Positions 13,486-25,560 are shown, counted from the stretch's first letter. The stretch: 64,000 nt of DNA from Clarkia xantiana subsp. parviflora (GCA_036873135.1 JAPTYO010000007.1:2772763-2836762); one strand, 5' to 3'. Notes: generated by a model not told the origin, from the letters alone. Made by a program: numbers and translations.

Positions 13486-14503
13486 TCCCGGATAGCCTCA
13501 GTTGTTGACTCAGCCGAGTAGTCAGATCTGAAGTGTGAATCAGCCGAGTCGAAGATTATCGACGTCGTCGGAGTGAGCAATGATGCCGGCGCCGGAGTAC
13601 CTCCAATACCAATTTTCCGAGCTCCGATCACCCGACTGTCAGAGAAGGGGGGAACACAGTGTGGGCAGAGTGTATGTAGAAATAGAATTGAGGACTTTGA
13701 AGTGCTGAGATTCAGATCGCGTTGGGCCTAGCTCAAAGCCTGAACTGACGGATTTACCTTTCTTTATTGGCTGATTTACATGGGGAGGTCTATATTGTCT
13801 GTATATATGGTGATGCTTACTGGAAGGGGCATTTTAGGAAAACGGAAGTCTGCATCGTAAAAATGGTGGTAGCTATAACAAGCGGGGGTGACCCGTGGAG
13901 CGGTTTCCGGCCTGCCTCCGGCGTCATGCGTCCGTCCCTCTGAGAACTTCGAACTTTTCTTTTCGAAAACAAAAACCAAATCGAATCTGAGTCCTGAGAT
14001 TTGATCATTTGAGAATTTCTTTTTGTTTTATTATTCATCATTATATCTAAAAATAAAATATAACTAAAACAAATCTTAAATGATTTTAGGGTTAATATTT
14101 TTTTGGCATATACATATACAAACAAAATTAGCTTAAAGATAAAGTCATGTCCAAAGTGATCTTTCCGACGGAATTCGAATTCAGTCCGTCTCTGGGTCGC
14201 AACTCGTTTTATCAGTTGGTCCAACCGATCTTGATCCATCCAACTAAATTGGTAGCTAAACTTGATATGAACGTGCAAATTGCTAGCCACGCTTATTTTA
14301 TAGCAAATTGTTAGTTGAACTTTCTATATTGTGCGAAAAAATTAGTTTCGTATTTCACCAAAAAAGAAAAAACTAGCTTCGTCCATCTTTATGTTAACCT
14401 TGGATGTAATTTTTTTAAAAAAATTATTAAAAATACTCTATAGTTTTACTATAATAATATAATGACATGATGTTTTATATATAAGAATTAAAGGATCTTT
14501 TGG
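13486..14503. other. BIG leader/promoter, then AT-rich spacer
   Basis: 13486-13750 has balanced base composition and is the likely leader and promoter of the BIG gene. Beyond that lies AT-rich sequence up to the presumed left edge of a retrotransposon LTR. Short ORFs here have no recognisable homology. Confidence 0.45.
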
Positions 14504-14696
14504 TGTTATTGGAACGTTTATAAGGAATAAGCAAATTGACTACCACAATGTCGCGAAGCATAAAGTCAAGAACAAAAATCCGTTGACCACTTAGGGTATC
14601 AATCAGGAGAAAATAACCTAAGGTCGGCAGACAGCCAAATATAAAGCGATACGATGAGAGTCGAATACCACAAACATAAATAAGGCGTCACCAGAG

Positions 14697-14925
14697 GAAA
14701 CCCTTATTCCTAAGGAAAAGTGAGGTGGTAACTTAATTGTAACTAGCTTAGAGTATACCATTCATCCTAAGGAAATGTGAGGTGGCGGCCTACTTGTCAC
14801 CAGTTTAGAGGAAACTCTACCTCTTAAGGAAATATGAGGTGGCGACCTACTTGTCACCAGTTTAGTGGAAACTCTTCCTCCTAAGGAAAGATGAGGCGGC
14901 GACCTACTTGTCAGCAGCTGACTTA
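14697..14925. repeat. 57-bp tandem repeat in the gypsy LTR, four copies
   Basis: The landmark AAGGAAA recurs at 14712, 14769, 14826 and 14883, exactly 57 bp apart each time. Each unit has the pattern CCTAAGGAAATRTGAGGTGG followed by CTACTTGTCACCAG. The array lies upstream of the TATA-like site of the LTR, where enhancer-type repeats are common in plant LTRs. The first unit is the most diverged. Confidence 0.92.
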
Positions 14926-15945
14926 CCACCGATCTTCTCCACCAATCAGAAAAGGGATAATCGCCCTTAAAGTCAGTTCGCAAAAATCTATATATAGTAA
15001 GATGTTTTCATACATTCATACATTTTTACACGCATATAATCCACATACTGACTTAAACTTCGGAGTGAAATCAGTAATCCCCAGCCCTTTCTCAGGTCCT
15101 CGCCAAACGATCCCGTCAGGAGAGATGAGTGGCCATCCAAGCCTATGAAACCCAAGGACATAGAGGCGAGACTCAAAGAAGTCTTCTCCAAGCTTAGTCG
15201 GACGATCTTGATCCAACATTGGTATCGTTTGTGGGAATCAATCAAGAAGTCATGATTCCACGAAGAGATAGGTCAAGAGTGGAAGGGGTTACCCAAGGTC
15301 TATGGAACCCTATCTAACTACTTTGATCGCTTTGAAAGAGTCCATCACTAGACAATGAAGAATTTACCGATAGTGAGATCATTCGAGCATTTTTAGAGGA
15401 CTGGACCCCAGTATCACTCTCTAAAAATCACAAGAGTGACATAACTTGTAGAAAGATGGGAAGACCTCGTCCAGAGGATCAAGCAGTTTATTCGATAAGA
15501 ACCCCATGAAATCGATATCGACTCCATAGGGTTTTCTGGTCGAGCGACCTTTGCCACTCTAATGATAAATGAGCCTACAACCCCTCATGATAAACTTTTC
15601 CAACAAGCCTATCAGAGGATATAAAATCTGAACATATCTGGAAAAATACGCCATAGCGAATGATAATGTGATTACCACCATCAAGTGGGACAAATTACAA
15701 GAGATTGCCTCTACCCCAGGAGAGAAGAATAATTTTCTGCATGAATAAATCCAAAGACGTCGCCGCCACGATTCTCATCAGCCCAGGAGATGGGCAATAC
15801 CCAGAGACGATGACATCGACGTTTTTTCGGGAGGATTTGCTTCCGGAGGAGAGTTTAGTGCCGCCAAAGAAGCATATGTTACCTCGAAAATCGTCACAGC
15901 CGACATCAAGAAAAATGTGAGAGAATTATAGGCAATCGCCATATA

Positions 15946-16672
15946 TAGGGGTGAGCGGTTCCGGGTACCCTGTGATTTTGGGTCTTTCTGGAACCTACCC
16001 TATGTATATCGATTCCTGAATTCTTTTACCCGGAACCTACCCTATTACAAGTGGAACCGGAACCAGAACATGATGAAACCGACCGGTTCTGGGTACCCAG
16101 CAAGAATCGATCATTTTTTTATTCTCACATAAATTCCTGAAAGCATACAATCTGAAATCACAAATACAAACCCTCTTTTGACCATAAATCATTAATATTA
16201 AATCTAAAAAAATTATTGCCCGATGAAGAATTGAGGATCGACTGCTTCCGAAGCGAATTAGAGGCAAATAAGAGCTTCTTGATTGATATTGTGACTTCAA
16301 GTAATTAAGCATAAGTGTGTTGCAGATTTCAGGTGAAAAGAACTAGTGATGAAGGCATTCATTAAGAAATGTAGATATGAGAATTTTAAATTCTTGATTG
16401 TAGATAACATAACTAAGAAGGCTAGGATGATTGGATTGCAATTTAGTCACTTCGAAACGTTGCTCATGAGAATTATTTATGGATAAAATATTAAAATAAT
16501 TTCGGTTCCGGGTATTTAGGGTACCCGAATGCTTATCCCAGAACCGGTTATATAAGATAGCAAAATTTGTTACCCAGAACCTACCTTATTTTCAAATATT
16601 GCTTTCCGGAACCTACCGTAAAGCTCGGTTCCGGTTCTGATTCCGGTTCCAACCGGGTTTTGCTCACCCCTA
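15946..16672. mobile_element. hAT-like non-autonomous element nested in the gypsy relic
   Basis: The ends are TAGGGGTGAGC (15946) and GCTCACCCCTA (to 16672), a perfect 11-bp terminal inverted repeat of hAT type. Many GGTTCCGG / GGAACC motifs lie inside both ends. It has no transposase ORF. The 8-bp flanks (GCCATATA and CGTTCTCC) do not match, so the target duplication has decayed or a flank was lost. It separates the gag part from the protease part of the host retrotransposon. Confidence 0.82.
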
Positions 16673-17696
16673 CGTTCTCCACTGACGACTTAAGGACGGT
16701 GATCCACCTCCAGGAAGATGCTCTGGTTGTCACGGCATGGATAGACGGTTTTGAGTTAAAAATGGTATTAATCGATGGAGGAAGCTCAACTGACGTGCTA
16801 GCTTTCGAGGTCGTCGCCAAACTTGGGTATTAGTAAAAATACTTACAAGAAATGAATTCTCCTCTAGTAGGGTTTGTTGGGAGAACAATCTACTTATTGA
16901 GAGAAATCTGACTCCCCATAATCTTGGGGCAATGATGGAAGGCCCTCCGCATAGAGGTCTTATTTGCGGTTTTCGACAATATGAGCACGTATAATGTTAT
17001 CCTGGGAAGAACGACCATCAACGCTCATTATATCGTTTCTTCTACTGTTCATTAAGTCATGAGATTTCATACTCCTCATGGAGTGGGGAGCTAAGAGGAG
17101 ATCAAGATACATCCCGACAATGCTATGTCAATACACTCCAGAGGCTCAACCAGAGGGACGAGAGTGAGGAATGAGGGCGTTGAGCCCCAATGAAGAAATT
17201 AATAGAAGCCGAGATCGACGAGAGTGAGAAAAATGTCAAAATCGGGACGGTTTTACCTCAAGATTTGGTTGAAGAAATAACTTCACTCTTGTGAGAATAC
17301 AATGAGTTGTTCGCATGGAAGCCCGACGACATTCCAAGAATCATTCCTGGCATCATCTCCCATTAGCTGAAAATAGACCCATTAGTGAAGCCTATAACAC
17401 AAAAAAAGAAGACTGGTGAGCGCCGACAAAATGCGATAATACGACAGAAGGTCAGCATGTTGGTTGACACCGGTTTCGTCAAAGAGATACGATTCCAGAC
17501 GTGGCTTTCTAAACACGTGTTGGTAAATAAATCTAATGGAAAATGTCGGATGTGTGTGAATTTCCACAATCTCAATAAGGCGTGTCCAAAAGATTCGTAT
17601 TTATTGCCAATGATCGATCAATTGGTCGACGCTACTTCAGGACATGAACTTTTAAGCTTCATGGATGTCTATTCCGGTTACAACTGAGTTTTTTTA

Positions 17697-17893
17697 ATGA
17701 TTAAATTGCAAAAATCTAAAGCTGAGGGTATAAATTGAAGGACTACATTGAACAAATAAAATTATTTAACGGTTATACTTGACAGTTGACTAACATATGC
17801 ACAAAAAATCTACAAAATACAAATATATACCATTAGAAGCATATAAAAAAAAAAAATATGTCAGCAAAATCACCAAAAGACTTTTACCCTTCA
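17697..17893. repeat. Truncated dispersed repeat, family shared with 41045-41280
   Basis: It contains ATTTAACGGTTATACTTGACAG and GTTGACTAAC followed by A-rich CTACAAAATAC units, the same order as the copy near 41045-41280. It starts exactly where the gypsy reverse transcriptase is cut. It ends in AAAAGACTTTTACCC, like the end of a TIR element. I read it as one arm of a MULE-like element. Confidence 0.5.
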
Positions 17894-18043
17894 TTAAATT
17901 GTGTTAGTGAAAAATTTATTCAGGTGTAAGAATAAGTTGAACTGAAACTCTCTTAGACCGATGATCTCCCTCCCTCCCTCCTTTATGGTAATCCCGCTTG
18001 CAGCTTGCTGTCTTCCACCTACCTTATCACCGGAGCACCATGA

Positions 18044-20792
18044 ATCTTCCATTCCCATAAACCAACCAGTTGTCTTTGCTCTAGTGTAGTTTCCATTCAA
18101 CCATCGCTAGCTCTCTCCAATGTAGAAGAAGCACAGAATGTTCAATTTGGAGAAGAGAGGCCCAAGTTCAGGTGGTCCGAGGCGGGGCATAATGCTGCAG
18201 GTACGCAGAAAGAGGCCATATCGCGTCTCCCTCCTAAGATGCCTAAACGATGCAAGGCTGTCTTGCGACAAATCATAAGCCTCTCCGAAGAAGAAATATT
18301 GCCGGATGTTCTACCTGGTTGGGCGAGTATCATGAAGCCGACGAGAGCTATTTGGCTCGCGGTTCTCAAAGAATTGAAGACAATGGATCATCCGCTCCAT
18401 CTCCAGGTATAATTTTCTTTTAATTTGAATAATGGAACGTTGTCAATAACTCTGCTAGTGTGTGCCTCTTTTTTGTTGTAAAATATTGAGGTAATTGTTG
18501 CCAAAAATTTGTGATAATGCATAATATTATTGCAAGCTCACTAAGTTGGCAATGTGATTGAGGTATATTTGTGGACAGATAAGCCAAAGCATCTTCGCTG
18601 AGTCCATGGTGTTCTACTGAAGTTCTTAAAAAAATGCAAATTGACAAATATGCTGACTGTTAGTAAATGCTACATTTGATTGATTTTCTGCACTGAATCC
18701 AACTTGTCTCATTACCAGACACTTTTATTACTTGCATGTGTTAAATCTTCGATGCTCTTTTTAATTGTTTGACTTGATTAACCATCACTTCTTCATGGAA
18801 GTTATAGCATTTTTTATGTTTGAGTTTTCCAGGGTGAAGGTCTTAGAATGAATAGTTTGTGGTGAGGTTCCTATTCAATTGTTTTGGTTGTACTCAACAT
18901 TCATGCAGTGTTTTAAGTAATATTTTGGAAGGAGTTAAAAAGTAGCTAGTAAGTAGTTTCTTTTTCATCATGCTATAGTAATTATTCATTGTTGAGTCCT
19001 GTGAGAGATATCTAGAAGGTTGAGAAACATAGTAGAGGTTCTTTAATATGCAACACTTGCAAATGATGGTACTCTCTGACCCTCGAGAATATCTGGTGGA
19101 ATTTCGAAAAATAATTCAATGCGTATGAAGAGATGCAGTAGATAATGAGAACTGGACTTTTCATTTGGGAACCTCATATAGCATCAACTAAGACGGATTC
19201 ACTACGTAATTACAGTCCAAATTCAGTTATTTAATTTCAACTTGGAGAACCCAGTTGAATATTCATGTCTGCTAGCAATCTCACTTTGTTTTGAGTAGCT
19301 TTGGTGCTTCTGCCTTGTAGTATAGAAGTACTTGTAGTTTCAAGTGCTTCTACTTCTGTATTCAATTTTACTCACTGCATGGGAAAAAAGTCCGGTTGGA
19401 TGATGTAGGGGGATATTGTTAAGAGTACATGTGAGGGGGATATTGTTAAGTCCAAAGTGGATGATGTAACAGAACAAAGTGGTTGTTCTGGCCCAGTGAT
19501 TTTACTGAACCCACTCCCACCATAACTGTTCAGATGGATAAATTAAACCCTGTCACACTAGGGTACCCCAAGGTAAAGCTTACATGTAGGGGGGAAAACT
19601 CGACTACGATAGAAGGTTAGTTTTTTAATGTGAGCAGATTTGTGATTGAAGGTTTCGGTAAATCAATATTTCATGATTCACCTGGCGGGCACTTTTTAAT
19701 TGTGTTTCTATGTTTTGAACATGATTTGGAATTGGCACTGCAAGGAAGCTGTGTCAGTCTCTCGTAGAAGAGAGCCTGTGGAGGTATAAGTGAATTTACA
19801 GCTGACCTGAAACTGTTTTGTAATAGCTCAAGCTAAAAAGCAAAAGCTATTGGAGATGAGAAATTCTGTGAGGTTGAGAAAGTTATTGATGTTCTATTTC
19901 TCCTTCATTGTGTCTCATATGCCTTCCTGCATCCTCTATATGCAGAGGATGATATTTCACACTACGTGTTTGGTTCAAGGTACTTCGTAATAGGTTCAGT
20001 GTATAATTTGTTCAACTAGGAACCTTGCCTGCAGCAACTAGTATCAAAGATTTCTGGTAAATTCAAATATAGAATTTCCATTGGACTATTTAACCCTGGT
20101 TAGCACAATCACTTCAACATGAATGCGAATCTGTCCATACTTTCACTCAGTATTTCATGTTTTTCATTGCAACTTATAAGCTTGTAGTAAGACTTCACAG
20201 CTTTGTAAGAATTATTGGGGTGGCTAATGTCCCAAATGATCTTTTCTGAGCTGCTTATTTCATTCAAAGAGCCACAGGGTTTAGTTGGATAAGTGTTGAG
20301 CTGGAGAATGAGTTTTTATATCTTAGAGCACCCAAAACTTATAATCGAAAACTCATTGATCTAACCATGCTCTGTGATTTCTGCAGTGTTGAGATTCATT
20401 TGTTGGACGAAAATTAGAGCTCAAAATTTGGATTAATGCATATATTTGCATCATAAGAAACTAAATTATAGCTTTGTAGGCGTGTTTATTAGTCGATGAG
20501 CTTGTTCATCAAGTACCTAGAACTTGATAATTGTTCTTCAATGCACTGAATAGATTATATGTGTAAGCAATTGGTTGCAGTCAAAGGGAGACCAACTGAA
20601 GTATTAAGAAGAACATTTATAAATTAGATGAAATTATGTTATATGTTTTTCTTTTGGTAGGTAGCAAAGCTTGCACTTTAAGAAGATTCTTTCGAAGCCA
20701 GTGTTCGTGACTACACAAAGATAATACACAGTCTCGGGAAGCAAAACCGAATCAGCGAAGCCGAGTCAACACTCTCAGGGGTGGTGAAGTAG
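18044..20792 (+). pseudogene. Relic of an At1g01970-like PPR protein gene
   Basis: Two exon remnants. Exon 1 (18044-18406) reads ...EERPKFRWSEAGHN..., KMPKRCKAVLRQII, WASIMKPTRAIWLAVLKELK and ends HLQ at a GT donor. Exon 2 (20661-20792, after a TAG acceptor) reads VAKLAL, a stop, then EDSFEASVRDYTKIIHSLGK, ISEAESTLSGVVK and another stop. As I remember it, this matches the region before the repeats of Arabidopsis At1g01970. The in-frame TAA at 20679-20681, lack of an ATG upstream (TGA at 18041) and loss of all later PPR repeats show it is dead. In Arabidopsis At1g01970 lies next to BIG3 (At1g01960); here the relic lies beyond the BIG gene's 5' end. The 2.25-kb intron is preserved. Confidence 0.8.
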
Positions 20793-22549
20793 GTGGAGCT
20801 CATTATTAATTAACTTAATTCGCAAGTAAAATTTTCATGTTCATCGTTATTAGCATGGCATGATAAGTTTTAATTGTGCTTATTCGCGTTTATATTTGGT
20901 AAATTTGTCTTGATGAGTTTATTAACGTGCATAATGTGTTGCCCAGTTTTTCTTACAATTAAAAACCAACGCATCATAAATGAGACATGAGAGTTGTAGT
21001 TTTATGTGAAATTTTAAACAAGACAATTTATATAAATCAGTTTGGCATGTTGGAAGACTTTATCCTATGAATAGTTTCAGCCCAAGCACTTAATAATTAA
21101 GATAATGCAATTATTTATAAGTTTATTGATTTTATTAGTTAATCATTCAACTCAAAGAGTTGATATGGCAATTCATGCGTTGGTCCGTGCTATTCTATTT
21201 TTCAATAATTGTGTTGTGTTAAATTTACTAAACACAAATATATATAGTAAGCTTATTATATCACATTTTACAAATACGAACACGATACAAATTTTTTTCG
21301 TGCACATTTGTGTTGTGCTATCGTGTTGTGTTAATTGTTTAGTTGTACATTTTTATACGAAAACTTTAAACAAAATCAAAATAATGAACTTCATATATAT
21401 ATAATAAAAAAGTATGGATTAATACGTCAATATTTATAAATTCATAGTATATTTTTGAAAATTTCCAAAAATGATATCAGTAATTTGAGTTTAAAAGTTA
21501 TTAAATAAGGTTTGTTTAAAAAATACTTAAAGAATTATACTTGGTAGCACAAATTTATTATATTATCATACGTGTCGGTTGTGATACCTAAATACGAACG
21601 CGGCACAAAAATTATATGATACTAATCATATTCGTAATATCGTGTTATCATTCTGCCATATATATAATTGCACGAACACGATTTTTTTCGTAAATTAAGT
21701 TTGCTTAAAGGTTGTTTTTAAAAATATAATAAAATAGTAATGATCATTAAGACTGATCTAAATTCTTTCCTATGGCTCACCTTTTCTAAGCATCAATTAT
21801 TTTTAATTTAATCACCTTAGCATAATTCATTAACTAATAATTTAATTTCGACTTCAAGTTCAATAGCCTTTGTTGCCTCTTCTTGCGTAGACACACCTTT
21901 ATATTCTTTAAAAAAAAACATTTATTTTAATTTTAGTGATTCTTATGAAGGGGACAGTATTGTCCAGAGGTGTTGACCGCACGGGTGCAAATATTTCGTG
22001 GGGTCCGGTTCTGTATACACTCTCGACAAATGATTAATAAAAACAATTTCTTTCTACAATGTATGCATTTCTTTAATCAATTAATGATTTATAGTGTTAT
22101 TTTAAAAAATATTACGTTTTTTCTTATAAATATATAAAATATTTTATTATAAACCATCCCATTTCTAATTAAATTCGGATAGTCAATATTTTACTATACC
22201 TCATTAAAGATTATAGGGAACAATTTAATTATTAACCTTATAAACGATAAGTGAGGGCCATTCAGAAATGTTTTAGGGAAGTTTGTAACTTGAACTTGCA
22301 ACATGAACACCATTATATATGACTTATGCGAACATTAATTTATGTCAACATGTTTTTGTTCCTTTGCTACATGGATGGATATATTATATATGTAGAATTA
22401 AAATATAGATTTTTTTTGGTAGAAAATTAAATATAGATGTATAGCTGGATTTCGTCGACTAATAATGCCAAGAGACCATTCAAACGGCCGGGGTGAAGTG
22501 AAACTGACGCATTCATGTGCAAGACTTTTTGTTGGAATATTTTTTTCTA
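20793..22549. other. AT-rich spacer with hAT-like debris
   Basis: No gene seen. 21180-21690 repeats words such as GAACACGATACAAATTTTTTTCGTG and its degenerate forms (CGAACACGATTTTTTTCGTA, split here into short words). This resembles internal parts of the CGTGTCG-rich hAT family intact at 43104. No ends can be defined. Confidence 0.35.
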
Positions 22550-23156
22550 TGTTAGAAATTAAATTCGGTGAGCTAGTTCAGGTACACTGCATAAATCCAC
22601 TGAAATAAATCCACTGAAATTTCATATTAAAATTAATTGGGGTAATTATAGAAGTATCTCACTAAATTTATATACAGTTTTAACTCTTTAATCTAACCGA
22701 CTTAGTACAAGTCTCACATGTACTCTTAATAACAATATCCTTTTAGATGTGAGTTCACTGTAGATCCCTTCAAACAGAAGTCTACCCACATCATAACCTC
22801 CCCTTAACTGGAAATCCGACACCAAATCGTGATTTTTTTTTTCAAACCATCCCCTCGAACGGGCACGACATGCACCGAGTCAATCCATAAACTCGAAACA
22901 GCATGTACCACGTGTCATCGCTCTTACCAGGACTCACCACTTCGGGCCCTCTTAGACTTCCCGGACCAAGCCACCGGTTCTGATACTAGTTACTAGGAGA
23001 TTAAATTCGGGGAGTGGGTCCATACCCACTACATAAGCCAGTGAGTTCCATACTAAAATTAATTAATAATAGTAGGAGTAGCCACCAAGCTTATATAATG
23101 TTCCAACACTTTAATCTAACCGATGTGGTACAACTCACTCACATGTACACTTAACA
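22550..23156 (-). mobile_element. TRIM-like element with two short LTRs
   Basis: Two direct repeats, about 22550-22734 and 22989-23156, each begin near GATTAAATTCGG (or AATTAAATTCGG) and contain TTTAATCTAACCGA and CACATGTAC before ending CTTAACA or AATAACA. On the minus strand, TGGTATCAGAACC (about 22977-22989 plus) is a tRNA-Met-type primer site abutting the right LTR. A purine tract lies at the other internal edge near 22800. The internal part is only about 250 bp with no ORF. That combination defines a terminal-repeat retrotransposon in miniature. LTR divergence is considerable, so it is old. Confidence 0.72.
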
Positions 23157-23236
23157 TTTTTTTAGAAGGTAAAAAAAGAAAAAGAAGAGTCTGCTTTCAC
23201 GATTTGGAGTTTTAAAGTGTACAACAGAGTTAGCAT

Positions 23237-24011
23237 TAGGGTTGGGCACCGAACCGGTTCGGCCCGAACCGGTTCCGGACCGGACCGGAACTGTTTTAAA
23301 CGGTCCGGTCCAGTAATAACTAGGGTTTTTTTGGCTTAGGTTGGTCTAAAAAAGACTGGACTGGTTTGAACCGGTTCAGAACCGGTCCAGAACCGGTTTT
23401 GGACTGCTTTTTAAAAAAACAAGTCCTGGACCGGTTTTATATGTCGGACCGGTTCAATCATCAAAAACTCGTAAAAACCGGTCCAAAACCGGTCCAAAAC
23501 CGGTCCGAAACCGGTTTTTTTTTTTTTTTAAATCCAACAGAAAAACAGCATTCCAAAACTGAAAAAACACACTGCAAATCCAAATCCAAACTGTAAACCC
23601 TAATTCGACTTAAAAACTCTAATTTTGAACTCTAATTACTAATTAGAACTCTAATTCATCCCTAATAAGCTTAATTGAACAACAAAATCTCGATTTTGAA
23701 ACCATATTTCACCAAATTACAAAACCCTAATTTGATTAAACTAACCTTCTTTTGAGGACCCATGACTGCTGTGAGTTGGTGACAGAGAAGAAGACCCACC
23801 CGAAGACGAACTATAGGCCGGCGGCCGGCGGGCGACGGATTCGGCGGGCGGCCGAGTGCTGGCGGCGCGGTTGACTGCGGATGACCACAGTCACAGCGAC
23901 CTGGAGGAATAAAATGCGGGGGGGGGGGGGGGGGGGGGGGGTTGAAGGCTCTGGCCTCTGTGCGTGCCTCTGTTGTCTCTTACTCTCTGTTAAATTAGAC
24001 TCAGTCAAAAG

Positions 24012-24052
<41 letters not shown>

Positions 24053-24247
24053 TTAAAACCAGTTCAAAACCGGTCCGGTCCGGACTGGTTTGTTGGACTG
24101 GTTTGGTATACCCCTTGGACTGGTTCCAATTTAGGGGTTACAAACCAGTCCAAATTGGACCGGTCCACTCCGAACCGGTTCAAAACGGTCCGGTTCCAGA
24201 CCAGTTCCGAACCAGTCCGGCCGGACCGTTTTTTTTGCCCAAGCCTA
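23237..24247. mobile_element. hAT-type non-autonomous element, 1.0 kb, intact 8-bp TSD
   Basis: Flanked by the exact direct repeat GTTAGCAT (23229-23236 and 24248-24255), the 8-bp duplication typical of hAT. The terminal inverted repeats start TAGGGTTGGGCA and (reverse) TAGGCTTGGGCA. Subterminal regions are packed with ACCGGTTC / CCGGTCC motifs. Inside lies a run of 24 G (23918-23941) and a long T tract (about 24019-24048). No transposase ORF survives. Confidence 0.92.
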
Positions 24248-24479
24248 GTTAGCATGCACATTATCAACCCTTTTCGAGACTGGATCAGACATTTCTATTC
24301 AGGGTCGGTTTTTTTTTATAGCACACACTCGTACTACGCATACAAATAACATTGTTTCTTCAACATGTGAAACGAGTTGTAGTTAATGATGTGTATTAAC
24401 AAAAATTTATGTGAAAAATTGCACTCACTTATCACGTGAGGGGAACTTGACTTCATTACATAGGAAGATTTCTCATTAA

Positions 24480-25090
24480 TTACTCGAGTCAATCATGATC
24501 AAACCTCAGAAAAACGCCTTAGACAACACACCCAATGGGGTGGAGCTCCGCATCTCTTGCAAACGGACAAAATATAAATACCCAGCACGTTACAAACTCT
24601 CCCATTCAACCAACGCAACACCCTCGTTGCTGGACCCCTGCTGCTTCCCTCATTTCTTCAGCAGTATGGAACTTTATCATGCCATCAACACTATTTGTCT
24701 TCTGAGTCCGTCCGAGTTGCTTTTCACACGTCTAGTTCTTCCGCATGAGAATCAGCTACATCGCCTTCCGATGCTTCCCACCATTGAGCTCTAATGGAAA
24801 CTTTATTTACTCTTCCAACAACGTTCAACATAGTAGCGCAACTTTGCCATCCATCGAGCACTTATCCTTTACGAACAGTAACAACCAATATATGTCACCA
24901 GATATCATTGAACTCTCGAACTGAAGGACCCTCGTGTTCTTTAAGGATTGAGTGGCGCCACCCAATGGCTATCGTGGCAAAGTCATAACCATGATAAGTT
25001 CAGAGTCTGGAGTACTCTTTTATTTTGGTCCCCTTGTGGGTTGAGACAATGCTCTGATACCACTTGGCACATACATGGAGTTTTGAATAT
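24480..25090 (-). mobile_element. Possible LTR-retrotransposon fragment with a primer-binding site
   Basis: Reverse-strand AGTGGTATCAGAGC (near 25051-25064 plus) is a canonical initiator-tRNA-Met primer-binding site. Sequence to its left on the plus strand is less AT-rich than its surroundings but has no recognisable gag or pol. The LTR that should adjoin the site is not identifiable, possibly destroyed by the hAT-like element that starts at about 25089. Confidence 0.35.
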
Positions 25091-25560
25091 GGATGTCAAT
25101 GGGGCGAAGCGTGGGGCGGGTTTGGCCAATTTCGGACCCGCCCCTTAAGTCAAAACTCTTATCCCAGACTCGTCTCATCTATCTTGTGAGGCGCGGCCCC
25201 GTGGGACGCCCCGCGGAGGATTTAACATATCATGACCAATCCTAAACCTTAAATTTATCGTTCCCAATTCAAATCACAAAATACGAATTCTAAATTCAAT
25301 CACATATTACAAAAATTCAACTCCAAATTCAAATTTGAATCTATATACAAATCACCAAACATATCATAATTATTGTTGTTTTGACTATGTGTTATATTAC
25401 CAATATATATATAAGATACACCTGCGGAGAGGGGCGGGTTCGCGGGCCCCGCGACCCTAAACACGGACTCGTCTCATACCCCCACTGAACACGAATCTGC
25501 GAGGCAAAATTAGGGCGAGACCCACATATCGGCGGGTACCCGCGACCCTTGACTCCCCTA
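25089..25560. mobile_element. hAT-like relic with GC-rich ends
   Basis: The left end GGATGTCAATGGGGCG and the right end (reverse) TAGGGGAGTCAAGGGTCGCG are imperfect inverted repeats. Both ends are rich in GGCGGGT / ACCCGC words around an AT-rich middle. The flanking 8-mers do not match. It is a degraded hAT-type element, less certain than the copies with target duplications. Confidence 0.6.

Larger units (their letters stand above)
14504..17695 (+). mobile_element. Decayed Ty3/gypsy LTR retrotransposon (5' part)
   Basis: Probable 5' LTR at about 14504 (TGTTATTGG) to 15218 (CCAACA), with a TATA-like CTATATATAG near 14989. A degenerate primer-binding site follows at 15219 (TTGGTATCGTTTGTGGGAA; related plant elements have TTGGCGCCG...). 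Internal sequence runs through eroded gag, then an aspartic-protease remnant (VLIDGGSSTDVL, near 16770-16800), then the start of reverse transcriptase (17385-17686, ACPKDS, IDQLVDATSGHELLSFMD, YSGYN). Several stops and frameshifts interrupt it. It ends abruptly after YSGYN, with no catalytic YxDD part, integrase or 3' LTR. A hAT-like element is inserted between gag and protease. It is dead. Confidence 0.85.

Noticed and set aside
14697..14925. CRISPR-like spacing
   Set aside because: The 57-bp units have no unique spacers; this is a tandem repeat in a plant LTR.
14762..14983. Repetitive minus-strand ORF with VTSRSPPH units
   Set aside because: Product of the 57-bp tandem repeat, whose length is a multiple of three; no coding signal.
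23366..24252. Several ORFs of 60-120 codons rich in FRTGP- and PVQNG-type words
   Set aside because: These are the repeated ACCGGTTC motifs of a hAT element read in various frames, not proteins.
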